64,000 nucleotides of DNA from Tatumella sp. JGM91 (GTDB lineage Bacteria; Pseudomonadota; Gammaproteobacteria; Enterobacterales; Enterobacteriaceae), in the NCBI RefSeq assembly GCF_018257575.1, contig NZ_JAERJP010000007.1, forward strand, positions 62,001 to 126,000. Direction: 5' to 3'. The notes under the pieces are model-generated. The model searched no databases. It saw nothing but the letters and a program-made list of their open reading frames with translations, and had not been told where the DNA came from. The position numbers were made by a program, and so were the translations under genes. Of the stretch, positions 1 through 9,240 are shown piece by piece; positions within the stretch are counted from its first letter, which is position 1, and every line of letters begins with the position of its first letter.

Positions 1-920
1 CCGGCGCGTTTTATAGCGCCCAGGCTTTCCAGAACAACGTTCTGCTCATCGATAGCACCGGCCTGAGCAGCGAATTTAATCATCGCATACTCACCACTGA
101 CCTGATACGCCGCCAGCGGTAAATCAGTACGTTCGCGAATATCACGCAATATATCCAGATAGGCACCGGCCGGTTTCACCATCAGCGCATCGGCCCCTTC
201 AGCCTCATCAATCAGTGACTCACGGATAGCCTCGCGGCGGTTCATCGGGTTCATCTGATAGGTTTTACGATCCCCTTTCAGTGCTGTGCCGGCGGCTTCG
301 CGGAACGGGCCGTAAAAGGCAGACGCAAATTTGGTGGAATAGGACATAATGGCCGTATCAGTAAATCCGGCAGCATCCAGCGCCTGACGGATCGCTTTTA
401 CCTGGCCATCCATCGCTGCGGAAGGGGCGATAAAATCAGCACCGGCAGAGGCTGCGGCAACCGCCTGTTTACCCAGGTTAACCAGCGTCTGATCATTATG
501 TACCGCACCGTTGCACAGGACCCCGCAGTGCCCATGAGAGGTATATTCGCAGAAGCAGGTATCTGACATAACCACCATGTCCGGCACCGTGTCTTTGCAG
601 ATACGTGACATTCTTGAGACCAGGCCATTCTCTGCCCAGCTGTCGCTGCCGGTGTCATCCAGATGGTGAGAGATGCCAAAGGTCATCACTGAACGGATCC
701 CTGCCCGGGCAATACGCTCTATTTCATAGGCCAGCCGCTTTTCAGGAATTCGTACCACGCCAGGCATGGCCGTGATTGGCTGATAATCATCCAGCCCTTC
801 TTCGACAAAGATTGGCAATACCAGATCATTCAGGCTCAGAGAGGTTTCTTTGAAGAGTTCACGGACAGATGAGTTTTTACGCAGCCTTCTTGGACGCTGC
901 ACAAGAGAGAAATCGGACAT
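1..920 (-). CDS. hemB: Delta-aminolevulinic acid dehydratase (porphobilinogen synthase), C-terminus cut by window edge
   Basis: Condenses two 5-aminolevulinate molecules to porphobilinogen, the second common step of haem and sirohaem synthesis, in the cytosol. The reverse strand reads open from ATG at 920 to the window start, about 306 residues; the family is about 325, so only the last ~20 residues are missing. Visible: the metal-binding cysteine cluster [16 protein letters not shown], the lysine motif [14 protein letters not shown], and the Schiff-base lysine in [11 protein letters not shown]. It lies downstream of proP on the same strand, separated by a 24-bp hairpin, so it probably has its own promoter in 921-1010. 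In E. coli hemB sits elsewhere on the map, so this neighbourhood is a rearrangement relative to that species. Confidence 0.97.
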   Translation of the reverse strand, partial: MSDFSLVQRPRRLRKNSSVRELFKETSLSLNDLVLPIFVEEGLDDYQPITAMPGVVRIPEKRLAYEIERIARAGIRSVMTFGISHHLDDTGSDSWAENGLVSRMSRICKDTVPDMVVMSDTCFCEYTSHGHCGVLCNGAVHNDQTLVNLGKQAVAAASAGADFIAPSAAMDGQVKAIRQALDAAGFTDTAIMSYSTKFASAFYGPFREAAGTALKGDRKTYQMNPMNRREAIRESLIDEAEGADALMVKPAGAYLDILRDIRERTDLPLAAYQVSGEYAMIKFAAQAGAIDEQNVVLESLGAIKRA

Positions 921-1010
921 ACTATACCCGGCACTGATTAAAATGTGATTCCAGTCTACTCCTTTTAACCAGCAGAGACGATGTAAGCCGCAATAATTGT
1001 TACATAATAT

Positions 1011-1034
1011 CCCTCAGCGGGGGCCCGCTGAGGG
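1011..1034 (-). terminator. GC-rich hairpin after proP
   Basis: A perfect inverted repeat (CCCTCAGCGG against CCGCTGAGGG) with a very short loop lies 9 bp past the proP stop. No T-run follows it on the reverse strand, so it is a weak or Rho-assisted terminator or a 3' mRNA-protecting hairpin. Confidence 0.5.
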
Positions 1035-1042
1035 AGAGGGGA

Positions 1043-2548
1043 TTACTCGTTAATGTCCGGATGCTGTTGTACCAGGGTTTTCCGTTTAGCTTCCAGGCGG
1101 GCAATTTCCTCGTCAATATCTTCAATTTTGTGTTCGATATTGTCGTGGTGTTCCTGCAGAATCTCTCTGGCTTCTGCCAGATCAGAAGCTGCCGGTGTTG
1201 CACCGCTTAAAGGTTTGTTGGCGGTTTCTTTCATAAAGATACCGGTCAGTAAGCCAATCACCGCGATAACCATCAGATAATAAGCCGGCATAAACAGGTT
1301 ATTGGTCGCCTCCACCAGCCAGGCGGCGAGTGTCGGGGTCAGACCGGCAACCAGAATCGAAATATTAAAGGCACTGGCCAGCGCACTATAACGGATATGG
1401 GTCGGAAACATTGCCGGCAGGGTAGAAGCCATGACGCCGGTAAAGGCATTGAGGATCACTGCCAGAATCAGCAGCCCTGCAAAGATCAGTCCGAGTACAT
1501 TACTGGTGATCAGCATAAACGCCGGAATCGCAAAAATCAGCAGGGCAATACTGCCGATAATTACAAACGGACGACGCCCGAAACGGTCACTGAGCATACC
1601 CATTACCGGCTGAACGAACAGCATACCAATCATTATTGCAATGATGATCAGTACCCCGTGATCTTCTGAATAATGCAGATTATGGGTCAGATAGCTGGGC
1701 ATATAGGTCAGTAACATGTAATAGGTCACATTGGTCGAAATCACCAGACCGACACAGGACAACAGGCTTTTCCAGTGTTTGGTGGCAATTTCTCTGAATG
1801 AGACTTTCGGACCATCCTGTAACCCTTCACGGTCGCCTTGCTCAAGTTTATCCACATGTTGCTGAAACGCAGGCGTTTCTTCCAGGGCGTGGCGTAAATA
1901 GAGCCCGACCACCCCTAACGGTAATGCCAGGAAGAACGGCAAACGCCAGCCCCATTCCATGAATTTTTCGTCACCGACGATGGTAGAGATAAGCACCACA
2001 ATCCCTGCACCGAGGACAAAGCCGATAATGGAACCAAAGTCGAGCCAGCTACCCATAAAACCGCGTTTACGGTCAGGGGAGTATTCGGCAACAAAAATAG
2101 ATGCTCCGGTATATTCTCCGCCGACGGAGAACCCCTGCGCCATTTTAGCAATTAACAGCAGGATCGGTGCCCAGATACCGATGGAGGCATATGAGGGGAT
2201 AAGTCCTATACAGAAAGTACTGATCGACATAATGACGATAGTGATGGACAGGATTTTCTGTCGGCCGTATTTATCGCCGAGCATACCGAAGAACAGCCCA
2301 CCCAACGGGCGGATCAGGAACGGAACAGAGAAGGTGGCGAGAGCCGCAATCATCTGGATACCGGGAGATGCTGAAGGGAAAAATACTTTACCTAATGCAA
2401 AGGCAACAAATCCATAAACCCCGAAATCAAACCATTCCATGGCGTTGCCTAGCGATGCAGCAGTAATCGCCTTCCGCAACCTGGCGTCATCGATAATGGT
2501 GACGTCATCAATCCCAATGGGTTTTATACGCTTCCTACGCAATTTCAT
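1043..2548 (-). CDS. proP: Proline/glycine betaine:H+ symporter ProP (MFS osmosensory transporter)
   Basis: Inner-membrane major facilitator that takes up proline, betaine and ectoine with protons under hyperosmotic stress. The 501 residues show the MFS sequence LGDKYGRQKIL between the early membrane helices, the LSDRFGRRPF repeat of it in the second half, and twelve predicted hydrophobic segments. The last ~45 residues (AREILQEHHDNIEHKIEDIDEEIARLEAKR, given here in part) form the charged coiled coil typical of osmosensing ProP. The start chosen is ATG at 2548, which gives the family N-terminus (MKLRRKRIKPI); an upstream in-frame ATG at 2671 would add 41 unrelated residues. It is transcribed from the 300-bp gap behind dcrB. 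Confidence 0.96.
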   Translation of the reverse strand: MKLRRKRIKPIGIDDVTIIDDARLRKAITAASLGNAMEWFDFGVYGFVAFALGKVFFPSASPGIQMIAALATFSVPFLIRPLGGLFFGMLGDKYGRQKILSITIVIMSISTFCIGLIPSYASIGIWAPILLLIAKMAQGFSVGGEYTGASIFVAEYSPDRKRGFMGSWLDFGSIIGFVLGAGIVVLISTIVGDEKFMEWGWRLPFFLALPLGVVGLYLRHALEETPAFQQHVDKLEQGDREGLQDGPKVSFREIATKHWKSLLSCVGLVISTNVTYYMLLTYMPSYLTHNLHYSEDHGVLIIIAIMIGMLFVQPVMGMLSDRFGRRPFVIIGSIALLIFAIPAFMLITSNVLGLIFAGLLILAVILNAFTGVMASTLPAMFPTHIRYSALASAFNISILVAGLTPTLAAWLVEATNNLFMPAYYLMVIAVIGLLTGIFMKETANKPLSGATPAASDLAEAREILQEHHDNIEHKIEDIDEEIARLEAKRKTLVQQHPDINE

Positions 2549-2849
2549 ATGAATACCTGTATTTTGTTCATAAGTTATCAGCATGATCCCCGGTAATCGA
2601 TGTGTAAAAATATTACCGGCGATAGTAAGCATAGATGCAAATTGTCGTTTCGGACCACCCTGATCGTACAATAAATTAACGGACTTATTATTGTAATGAA
2701 CGGTTAAGTATAACCTTTTTGTATACTAAAAGATATTTTGGGTATTTTTTGGTCGTTATGGAGAAGTCAGGGGGAAATGGCAGGTATGTGTCTCACTGAC
2801 AGAACAGGATTATCACGCCCTGACGAGGCGTGATAATCGTCACTGAAAA
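2549..2849 (-). promoter_or_regulatory. dcrB-proP intergenic region (proP upstream region)
   Basis: Three hundred bases without a gene. The part near dcrB holds a hairpin (2808-2838). The rest is AT-rich and is expected to contain the proP promoters, which in relatives respond to CRP, Fis and sigma-S. I could not assign individual boxes with confidence. An open frame running on from proP into this gap looks non-coding. Confidence 0.4.
2808..2838 (-). terminator. Hairpin after dcrB
   Basis: A 12-bp perfect stem (GATTATCACGCC / GGCGTGATAATC, arms 2808-2819 and 2827-2838) with a 7-base loop follows the dcrB stop. A second short hairpin (2841-2848 with 2853-2860) spans the stop codon itself. There is no clear T-run. 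Confidence 0.55.
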
Positions 2850-3404
2850 TTATTTCAGTGTAATTGTTTTCACAATATTTTCGGCGGTAGTTTGTGACTG
2901 GGCCTGATTATCGGCAGGTAATGAGATTTGCAGAGTAATCAGTTTTCCGTCAACTTTGGTCATCACCACCGTTGACCAGTTTGTCTGGTTTTTGGCAGAA
3001 ATAACGCTGTCCAGCTGCTGCGCCGGGTGACCACTCAGGGTAATTTCTTTATCAGAGACGACCTGCAACTGCGGGTCACGGTTGCGCTGCTGTTGTTCCA
3101 GCCGCTGACTGAGTACATCCAGTGCTTCACTGGTGTTATCACCGGTAATCACGATAATCGCCTGTTGCCCATTATTGTTTGCATAAACATGCATGTTATT
3201 GCCGGTGGTGCCGAGTTTCCCGGTCTGATCTGTCATTCCTGATGGCAGGGTGAAACTCAGTTTTCCCCCGGCCAGGGTCACGGTTTGTGCATCCTGCTGG
3301 CTGGCGGCGGCATGCTGCCCGGCAGTATCCTCTTTCTTCTGGTCACATGCAGCCAGACCGATGACCAGTAATCCGACACTGAGGTATTTAAGTAACTTGC
3401 TCAT
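2850..3404 (-). CDS. dcrB: DcrB family inner-membrane lipoprotein
   Basis: DcrB is a lipoprotein needed in E. coli for entry of phages C1 and C6 and linked to envelope integrity; its exact biochemical role is not settled. The 184-residue product has a lipoprotein signal ending in the lipobox LAAC, with Cys20 as the acylation site, then a low-complexity Gln/Ala spacer (about 21-42) and the conserved domain with KLSFTLPSGMTDQTGKLGT and the motif QRNRDPQLQVVS. It follows yhhQ on the same strand with a 113-bp gap, the same pair order as in E. coli. Confidence 0.93.
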   Translation of the reverse strand: MSKLLKYLSVGLLVIGLAACDQKKEDTAGQHAAASQQDAQTVTLAGGKLSFTLPSGMTDQTGKLGTTGNNMHVYANNNGQQAIIVITGDNTSEALDVLSQRLEQQQRNRDPQLQVVSDKEITLSGHPAQQLDSVISAKNQTNWSTVVMTKVDGKLITLQISLPADNQAQSQTTAENIVKTITLK

Positions 3405-3517
3405 CTGAATTCCTTTTTATATTTCACATCGGGTGATCACAACGAAAATGAACGGGAAAAGCAATCCGTTGATTGTCACCAAATCTTAGCTGTTGTCACA
3501 GACCCGGTCATTCAGTG

Positions 3518-4183
3518 TTAACCTGAACTGACCGCGGGTTGTTGCGTCCTGCCGGACATCTTTTTCAGGATAGCATTCAGCAGCACACCATAGGCAGGCA
3601 GGAAAAAGACCAGGCAAATAAATATCTTATAACTGTAGTCCGCCAGGGCGATTTCGAACCAGTGCTGAGCCATAAACGCATCACTGCTGTGATAAAATGC
3701 GATAAAGAAAAATGCCAGTGTATCGCTGATATTTCCCAGAAACATTGCCGCAGCCGGAGCCAGCCACCAGCGGGACAGGCGGCGCAGCCGGTCGAATACG
3801 TAAATATCCAGTATCTGTCCCAGAACATAAGCCATAAAGCTGGCCAGCGCTATTCTGGCGACGACGACATTGATGTGCTGCAGTGAATCCCAGCCCTGCC
3901 AGCTGCCCTGATAAAAAAAACAGGACACAACGTAAGAAACCCCCAGAGCAGGGAGCATCACCAGCAAAATAATGCGTCTGGCCAGCGGTGCACCAAAAAT
4001 GCGTACCGTCAGGTCAGTGGCGAGGAAGATAAACGGAAAACTGAATGCACCCCAGGTGGTATGAAACCCGAAAATATCGACGGGCAACTGCACCAGGTAA
4101 TTACTTGAGGTAATAATCAGTAAATGAAATACAGACAAAACGACACCGGCAAACCATTGCTGGCGGGGAGTAAAGGTGATCAT
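3518..4183 (-). CDS. yhhQ: Queuosine precursor transporter YhhQ (VUT/DUF165 family)
   Basis: Family members import 7-cyano- or 7-aminomethyl-7-deazaguanine for queuosine tRNA modification. The 221-residue protein is almost entirely hydrophobic, with about six membrane segments and family sequences FLATDLTVRIFG, MAYVLGQILDIYVFDRLRR and NISDTLAFFFIAFY. It diverges from tusA across a 224-bp gap and is followed by dcrB. Start ATG at 4183. The assignment rests on family-wide sequence pattern and on neighbours (dcrB, tusA) that match E. coli. Confidence 0.93.
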   Translation of the reverse strand: MITFTPRQQWFAGVVLSVFHLLIITSSNYLVQLPVDIFGFHTTWGAFSFPFIFLATDLTVRIFGAPLARRIILLVMLPALGVSYVVSCFFYQGSWQGWDSLQHINVVVARIALASFMAYVLGQILDIYVFDRLRRLSRWWLAPAAAMFLGNISDTLAFFFIAFYHSSDAFMAQHWFEIALADYSYKIFICLVFFLPAYGVLLNAILKKMSGRTQQPAVSSG

Positions 4184-4348
4184 AGCTGGCCTTTTTAGGT
4201 TGGGGTGAGGGAACCCATATATCGGCCGGAGGGCTGCGTGAACGCAGGCAGTCTTCCGGCATTACAGTGTACAATAAACCGCTCGCATGTTACCTGCCTG
4301 GCGAGACAATGCAAGAAAAGTCTCTGTTGATCACCGCACCTCAGGCGT

Positions 4349-4377
4349 TTGTCTGGCTGCCGGGCGCGGGGTAGAAT
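4349..4377 (+). promoter_or_regulatory. Sigma-70 promoter for tusA
   Basis: A -35 like TTGTCT (4349-4354) and a -10 TAGAAT (4372-4377) are separated by 17 bp, placing transcription start near 4384, about 24 bases before the tusA ATG. Confidence 0.6.
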
Positions 4378-4407
4378 AACCATCCTTTATGTTTATCAGA
4401 GTACGTC

Positions 4408-4653
4408 ATGAGTGATCTCTTCAGTAGCGCCGATCATACCCTCGATGCGCTGGGTCTGCGTTGTCCCGAACCGGTAATGATGGTGCGTAAAACCATTCGT
4501 TATATGCAGGAAGGTGAGACTTTATTAATTATTGCCGATGATCCGGCAACCACACGCGATATTCCGGGGTTTTGTCGTTTTATGGAACATACCTTGCTGG
4601 AACAGGACACCGCGCAGTTGCCTTTTCATTATCTGGTAAAAAAAGGTCTCTGA
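4408..4653 (+). CDS. tusA: Sulfur carrier protein TusA
   Basis: Small cytosolic protein that receives persulfide sulfur from IscS and passes it to TusBCD/TusE for 2-thiouridine synthesis at the tRNA wobble position; it also feeds molybdenum cofactor sulfur. The length (81 residues) equals that of the E. coli protein. The conserved CPEP motif places the sulfur-carrying cysteine at residue 19 ([14 protein letters not shown]), and [17 protein letters not shown] is typical of the family. It has its own promoter and diverges from yhhQ, with yhhN converging on its 3' side. Confidence 0.97.
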   Translation: MSDLFSSADHTLDALGLRCPEPVMMVRKTIRYMQEGETLLIIADDPATTRDIPGFCRFMEHTLLEQDTAQLPFHYLVKKGL

Positions 4654-4702
4654 GACAACAGCACCGCAGACAAAAATTACGGTGTCTGCCTGCGGGTCTG
4701 TA

Positions 4703-5332
4703 TCAGGAAAGCCACAGGGAACGAATAATCATAAAGTGGCCGAGGATAAATAAGGCTTCATAAATTGCTCTGTCGGCCGGGAAACGATGACGGAAAAAAC
4801 TGATTAACCAGCAAAAATTCGCCAGTAACAGTAAAATGGCCCCGGCCATTAAAGACAGCGTCTGATCGGTTTGCAGGCTGACATATTGCAGGATCGCCAG
4901 CCAGCACATCACTAATACCATGGTCAGCATGGTGCATACCGGCCAGCAGAGCTCGTCCAGTTGCTTACGAATGGTCATCAGTACCAGCAGACCGGCGACC
5001 AGCAGGGCTACCGGGACAGGCCAGTAAATCGTCAGGGTTATCCCGCGGGTCAGACTGAGCGTATACAGTAAATACGACAGGAACATGGTACCGAAGGCGT
5101 AGACCAGTTGCGGACGTGACAACAGACTCAGGACCCCGCCAGCCATAGCGGCAACCAGTCCGCCAATCAGTAAATAATCCGTGACCGAGCGGACAGGGGC
5201 CTGCCATGCCCATGCCAGCATTAGCAGAAAAGTTACGGGTTTAAACAACCAGCGCTGCCAGCGCGGGCCACGGTAAGAGGCGTCAATATACAGCCATCCG
5301 GAAAACAGTACTGCAAGAAATGACCAAAGCAT
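4703..5332 (-). CDS. yhhN: YhhN family integral membrane protein (lysoplasmalogenase-like)
   Basis: The YhhN/TMEM86 family includes vertebrate lysoplasmalogenases; the bacterial function is not established. The 209 residues contain about eight hydrophobic segments and begin MLWSFLAVLFSGWLYIDASYRGP, matching the family N-terminus. I chose ATG at 5332 because a ribosome site (AAGGAAG) lies 6 bases upstream; a longer frame reaching 5515 would run into the yhhM region and looks non-coding. It diverges from yhhM and converges on tusA. Confidence 0.9.
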   Translation of the reverse strand: MLWSFLAVLFSGWLYIDASYRGPRWQRWLFKPVTFLLMLAWAWQAPVRSVTDYLLIGGLVAAMAGGVLSLLSRPQLVYAFGTMFLSYLLYTLSLTRGITLTIYWPVPVALLVAGLLVLMTIRKQLDELCWPVCTMLTMVLVMCWLAILQYVSLQTDQTLSLMAGAILLLLANFCWLISFFRHRFPADRAIYEALFILGHFMIIRSLWLS

Positions 5333-5502
5333 ATGCTCTTCCTTAATCCTTTTCGAATCTGGCCGGTAACGGGCAAGAGCGGTGCTATCCGCGATACCCT
5401 TTGACTTTCGGCCACTGCCAGCGATTATTACTGTGAATGATGAAAAATACAGGAAAAATAATACAGATTTTATTTCTTCCTGCGCACTGCCCCGGAGGCC
5501 TG

Positions 5503-5862
5503 ATGAGTAAACCACCGCTTATTTTTATTATCGTCATCGTTGCTATTATTCTGCTGGCCGGCCGGCAGTTTTTCAGACAACGCAGTGAAAATGCCCTGAA
5601 TGATGCGTCACCGGTGGTTACACAACAGGCGCTGGTGGTCAGTAAACGCGACTTTACGGCTGATAACCGGCGTTCACGACAACGAGAAGTGATTGCCGGT
5701 GAAATAGTGCGTTATGAAGTGACGTTCCGCCGCGAACCGGTGGGTGATGACTTCAGCGTACAGATGTCAGAGGAGCAGTATAATCAGTGCAGGGTCGGGA
5801 CAACGGGCGCCTTACGTATGCAGGGCACCCGTTTTATCGGTTTTACCGCCGGCGGCCACTGA
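5503..5862 (+). CDS. yhhM: YhhM family membrane-anchored protein (DUF2500)
   Basis: Function unknown. The 119-residue product starts MSKPPLIFIIVIVAIILLAG, one N-terminal membrane helix (about residues 5-22), followed by a basic region (DNRRSRQRE) and a beta-rich DUF2500 domain that probably faces the periplasm. The start at 5503 is supported by a strong GGAGG at 5494-5498; an upstream in-frame ATG at 5437 lacks such a site and would break the family N-terminus. Position between yhhN and yhhL matches E. coli. Confidence 0.88.
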   Translation: MSKPPLIFIIVIVAIILLAGRQFFRQRSENALNDASPVVTQQALVVSKRDFTADNRRSRQREVIAGEIVRYEVTFRREPVGDDFSVQMSEEQYNQCRVGTTGALRMQGTRFIGFTAGGH

Positions 5863-5893
5863 TCAGGGAGTGGCGTTCCGTTGACGGAGTCGC

Positions 5894-6163
5894 TCAGTGT
5901 TTAGGATAATTTTTCTTCTGCCAGGCCAGCAGTTCAAAAACGCCAAAAAAAAATATTTTCAACTGAGTCAGACCGCCGAGTGCCGGCCCGTCTTTGGGCT
6001 GGGTGGCACGCAGTAAAACCAGCTGCAGGCCGTGCATCACCACCATAAAAAACAGTGCCACATCAATAAAGTATTTCAATGGTTTCGGGGCCGGATGCAC
6101 TATATTCATCAGTAAAAAAGCCCAGACAAACAGCATCAGGATACGTCCGCCGATAAGTAACAT
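5894..6163 (-). CDS. yhhL: YhhL family small membrane protein (DUF1145)
   Basis: Function unknown. The 89 residues hold two to three hydrophobic segments and the family sequence MVVMHGLQLVLLRATQPKDGP, then FFFGVFELLAWQKK near the C-terminus. It lies 2 bp after rsmD on the same strand, so the two are certainly cotranscribed, as in E. coli. Confidence 0.88.
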   Translation of the reverse strand: MLLIGGRILMLFVWAFLLMNIVHPAPKPLKYFIDVALFFMVVMHGLQLVLLRATQPKDGPALGGLTQLKIFFFGVFELLAWQKKNYPKH

Positions 6164-6165
6164 AA

Positions 6166-6765
6166 TTATTCTCCCTGAGAGTCCGGTGCAGAGTGATGAT
6201 AGAGGCGATAAGCGACCTGACCTGCCACTTTCTCACGGTGCAGTTGCCAGCTGGCAGGTACCTGCGGAGCGCCTTGTTCCACTTCACATTCAATATAGAT
6301 CAAGGCATTGCTGGCCAGCCAGCCGCCGGTATCCAGTAAGGTGATTGTCTGTGCCAGCAGTCCTTTACGGAAAGGGGGATCGATAAACACAATATCGTAC
6401 GGCTGACCGGGAGTCCCTAACCAGCGCAGGGTGTCTGCCTGTATTACCTGTCCGGCGCTACTGTTAAGGGTACGCAGATTCCCTGTCAGCTGACGCGCCA
6501 CCTGAGGTTCCAGCTCAACTAAGGTGACATGTCCCGCATAACGTGACAATGCCTCGATACCCAGAGCACCACTTCCGGCAAAACAGTCCAGGCAACGGGC
6601 CTGTGGCAGGTCTGCCGCCAGCCAGTTGAACAGGGTTTCCCGTACCCGGTCAGTGGTTGGCCGCAGCCCGGCACTTTCCGGGACCGGAAGTTTCCGGCCT
6701 CGCCATTGTCCGCCAATAATTCGTATTTGTCCGGCACCTGCCGGTGCCCGGGAATGTTTCTTCAT
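6166..6765 (-). CDS. rsmD: 16S rRNA (guanine(966)-N2)-methyltransferase RsmD
   Basis: Methylates G966 of 16S rRNA in the assembling 30S subunit, using S-adenosylmethionine. The product (199 residues from ATG 6765) has the N-terminal signature GQIRIIGGQWRGRKLPVP and GLRPTTDRVRETLFNWL, motif I LDCFAGSGALGIEALSR, and the catalytic DPPF motif in VFIDPPFRKGLL. A GTG three codons earlier (6774) could also serve, but the ATG gives the family length and a better spacing from AAGAG. It diverges from ftsY and leads into yhhL. Confidence 0.95.
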   Translation of the reverse strand: MKKHSRAPAGAGQIRIIGGQWRGRKLPVPESAGLRPTTDRVRETLFNWLAADLPQARCLDCFAGSGALGIEALSRYAGHVTLVELEPQVARQLTGNLRTLNSSAGQVIQADTLRWLGTPGQPYDIVFIDPPFRKGLLAQTITLLDTGGWLASNALIYIECEVEQGAPQVPASWQLHREKVAGQVAYRLYHHSAPDSQGE

Positions 6766-7009
6766 TTCAATCACAACTCTTCATAATTTGTTGCTTAGTT
6801 TAACGGGCAGCGGCGTGATAAGAAACGGTAAAAAAGGGTGCTGTAATGCAATGCCAGGAAAATGATAGACTATCTGACTATGCTTTCACGATCTCTGCGG
6901 GTGCCTGATCGCGGCAGGGATTTGATAAATTAACATCTATGTTCCGAATTTTTTCTGGCAGAACCTGACGCGGTTCTCTGATTCGGGCCTAAAGGAGTGT
7001 CGTTAGATA

Positions 7010-8572
7010 ATGGCAAAAGAAAAAAAACGGGGCTTTTTCTCCTGGCTGGGTTTTGGTCGCGATGAAGATACCGCAGAACCGGAAAAACAACCCGCAGAAC
7101 AAAAAGAAACCCCGGACGCTGGCCCTGCGCAGGATCCCGCATCTGATACGGAAACCCCTGCGGCCGGCAGTACAGATGTTCCTGTAGTGACAGAAGAAAC
7201 CTCAGAGCTACCTGCGGCGGCAGATATGGCTGCTGAGATTACAGAGGCTGAGTCGCAACGGCCACCGGCAGTCCCTGACCAGCCGGTTGACGTTGCTTCA
7301 CCGGAGACAGAACAGCCGGTGACGGCTGACGTGCCTGAACCTGTGACCCTGATACAGGAACCCGGGGTGATGTCCGGCGTTACGGCACCTGACACGGATA
7401 CGGAGCAGCTACTGGCGGCGAAAGTGGCTGAACAGCAGATGCCTGTTGCGGCTCCGGTCCCGGAGCACGCCGCTCAGGACAGTAACAGCCTGTCTGAATC
7501 CTCAGCGGCTGTCGTCGAAAGCCGTCAGGAGATACCGGCAACGATCGCGACGCAAAGCGAAAACGTTCCCTCCGTGTCTCAGAATAGTCCGGAAGCGCAG
7601 GTTGTTGATGCCCCTGAATCAGCGAGAGTTACCGAGCAGGAACGTCCGACACGGGAAGGTTTTTTTGCCCGTTTAAAACGCAGCCTGGTGAAAACACGAC
7701 AGAATCTTGGCTCCGGTTTTATCGGTTTATTTCGCGGTAAAAAAATCGATGATGATCTGTTTGAAGAGCTTGAAGAACAACTACTTATCGCCGATGTCGG
7801 GGTTGAAACGACCCGTAAGATTATTGGCAGTCTGACAGAACATGCCAGCCGGAAACAGTTACGGGATGCGGAGGCGCTTTATGGTCTGTTAAAAGACGAA
7901 ATGTCCTCCATTCTGGATAAAGTTGAACAACCGCTGGATATTGAAGGAAAAACACCTTTTGTTATCCTGATGGTCGGTGTGAATGGTGTGGGTAAAACCA
8001 CGACCATCGGTAAGCTGGCACGCCAGTTTCAGTCTCAGGGGAAATCGGTCATGCTGGCCGCCGGAGATACCTTCCGTGCCGCTGCGGTGGAACAGCTGGA
8101 AGTCTGGGGCAAACGCAACAATATTCCGGTGGTTGCCCAGCACACGGGCGCGGATTCAGCATCGGTGATTTTCGATGCAATTCAGGCGGCTAAATCCCGC
8201 GGGATTGATGTGCTGATCGCCGATACCGCAGGGCGTCTGCAGAATAAATCTCACCTGATGGAAGAACTGAAGAAAATCACCCGTGTGATGAGCAAACTGG
8301 ATGACAGCGCTCCCCATGAGGTGATGCTGACCCTGGACGCCAGCACCGGGCAGAATGCGATCAGTCAGGCGAAATTATTCAATGAAGCCGTTGGCCTGAG
8401 CGGTATTACACTGACTAAACTGGATGGTACAGCTAAAGGCGGGGTGATTTTCTCCGTGGCTGACCAGTTCAATATTCCTATCCGGTACATTGGTGTCGGT
8501 GAAGGCATTGATGATTTACGGCCATTTAAGGCCGGCGATTTTATAGAGGCATTGTTTGCCCGAGAGGACTAA
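7010..8572 (+). CDS. ftsY: Signal recognition particle receptor FtsY
   Basis: GTPase that docks the SRP-ribosome complex at the inner membrane for co-translational insertion. The 520-residue protein has a basic N-terminal anchor (MAKEKKRGFFSWLGFGRDE), an acidic Pro/Ala/Glu-rich A domain up to about residue 205, a second amphipathic basic patch (REGFFARLKRSLVKTRQNL), and the NG domain with P-loop GVNGVGKTT near residue 322, DTAGRLQ and TKLDGTAKGG. It is a little longer than E. coli FtsY, the extra length being in the A domain. It opens the ftsYEX operon; ftsE begins 5 bases after its stop. Confidence 0.97.
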   Translation: MAKEKKRGFFSWLGFGRDEDTAEPEKQPAEQKETPDAGPAQDPASDTETPAAGSTDVPVVTEETSELPAAADMAAEITEAESQRPPAVPDQPVDVASPETEQPVTADVPEPVTLIQEPGVMSGVTAPDTDTEQLLAAKVAEQQMPVAAPVPEHAAQDSNSLSESSAAVVESRQEIPATIATQSENVPSVSQNSPEAQVVDAPESARVTEQERPTREGFFARLKRSLVKTRQNLGSGFIGLFRGKKIDDDLFEELEEQLLIADVGVETTRKIIGSLTEHASRKQLRDAEALYGLLKDEMSSILDKVEQPLDIEGKTPFVILMVGVNGVGKTTTIGKLARQFQSQGKSVMLAAGDTFRAAAVEQLEVWGKRNNIPVVAQHTGADSASVIFDAIQAAKSRGIDVLIADTAGRLQNKSHLMEELKKITRVMSKLDDSAPHEVMLTLDASTGQNAISQAKLFNEAVGLSGITLTKLDGTAKGGVIFSVADQFNIPIRYIGVGEGIDDLRPFKAGDFIEALFARED

Positions 8573-8577
8573 TTTGG

Positions 8578-9240
8578 ATGATTCGCTTTGAAGAGGTCAG
8601 TAAAGCTTATCTGGGGGGACGCCAGGCGCTTCAGGGTGTGGATTTTCATCTGCGTCAGGGAGAAATGGCGTTTCTGACAGGTCATTCGGGAGCAGGTAAA
8701 AGTACATTGCTCAAATTGATCTGCGGAATTGAACGTCCCAGTGCCGGACAAATCTGGTTTAGCGGCCATAATATAACGCGTTTGCGTAATAGCGAGATCC
8801 CGTTCCTGCGCCGGCAAATCGGGATGATCTTTCAGGATCATCATTTGCTGATGGACAGAACGGTCTACGATAATATCGCCATCCCGTTAATTATTTCCGG
8901 CGCCAGTGGCGAAGATATCCGCCGCCGGGTGTCTGCCGCACTGGATAAGGTCGGCCTTCTCGATAAAGCGAAAAGTTTTCCGATACAACTTTCCGGGGGT
9001 GAGCAGCAACGTGTTGGTATCGCCAGAGCAGTGGTGAATAAACCGGCATTATTACTGGCGGACGAACCGACCGGTAATCTTGATCACGCCTTATCTGAAG
9101 ATATCCTGCGTTTATTTGAAGAATTTAACCGCGTTGGTGTCACTGTATTGATGGCAACTCATGATATGTCTCTTATTTCCCGTAGAAATTATCGTGTGAT
9201 GACCCTCAGTCAGGGACGTTTACATGGGGGAGTGGCATGA
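8578..9240 (+). CDS. ftsE: Cell division ATP-binding protein FtsE
   Basis: ABC ATPase that with FtsX links the divisome to activation of septal peptidoglycan amidases through EnvC. The 220 residues contain Walker [10 protein letters not shown] (near residue 36), the signature [14 protein letters not shown], Walker [13 protein letters not shown] and the switch histidine in MATHDM. The ATG at 8578 follows the ftsY stop by 5 bases, and the stop overlaps the ftsX start (ATGA at 9237-9240), indicating translational coupling. Confidence 0.97.
   Translation: MIRFEEVSKAYLGGRQALQGVDFHLRQGEMAFLTGHSGAGKSTLLKLICGIERPSAGQIWFSGHNITRLRNSEIPFLRRQIGMIFQDHHLLMDRTVYDNIAIPLIISGASGEDIRRRVSAALDKVGLLDKAKSFPIQLSGGEQQRVGIARAVVNKPALLLADEPTGNLDHALSEDILRLFEEFNRVGVTVLMATHDMSLISRRNYRVMTLSQGRLHGGVA

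Noticed and set aside
7003..7395. 130-codon reverse-strand frame inside ftsY
   Set aside because: Ser/Gly/Val-rich shadow of the low-complexity FtsY A domain, with no independent evidence.
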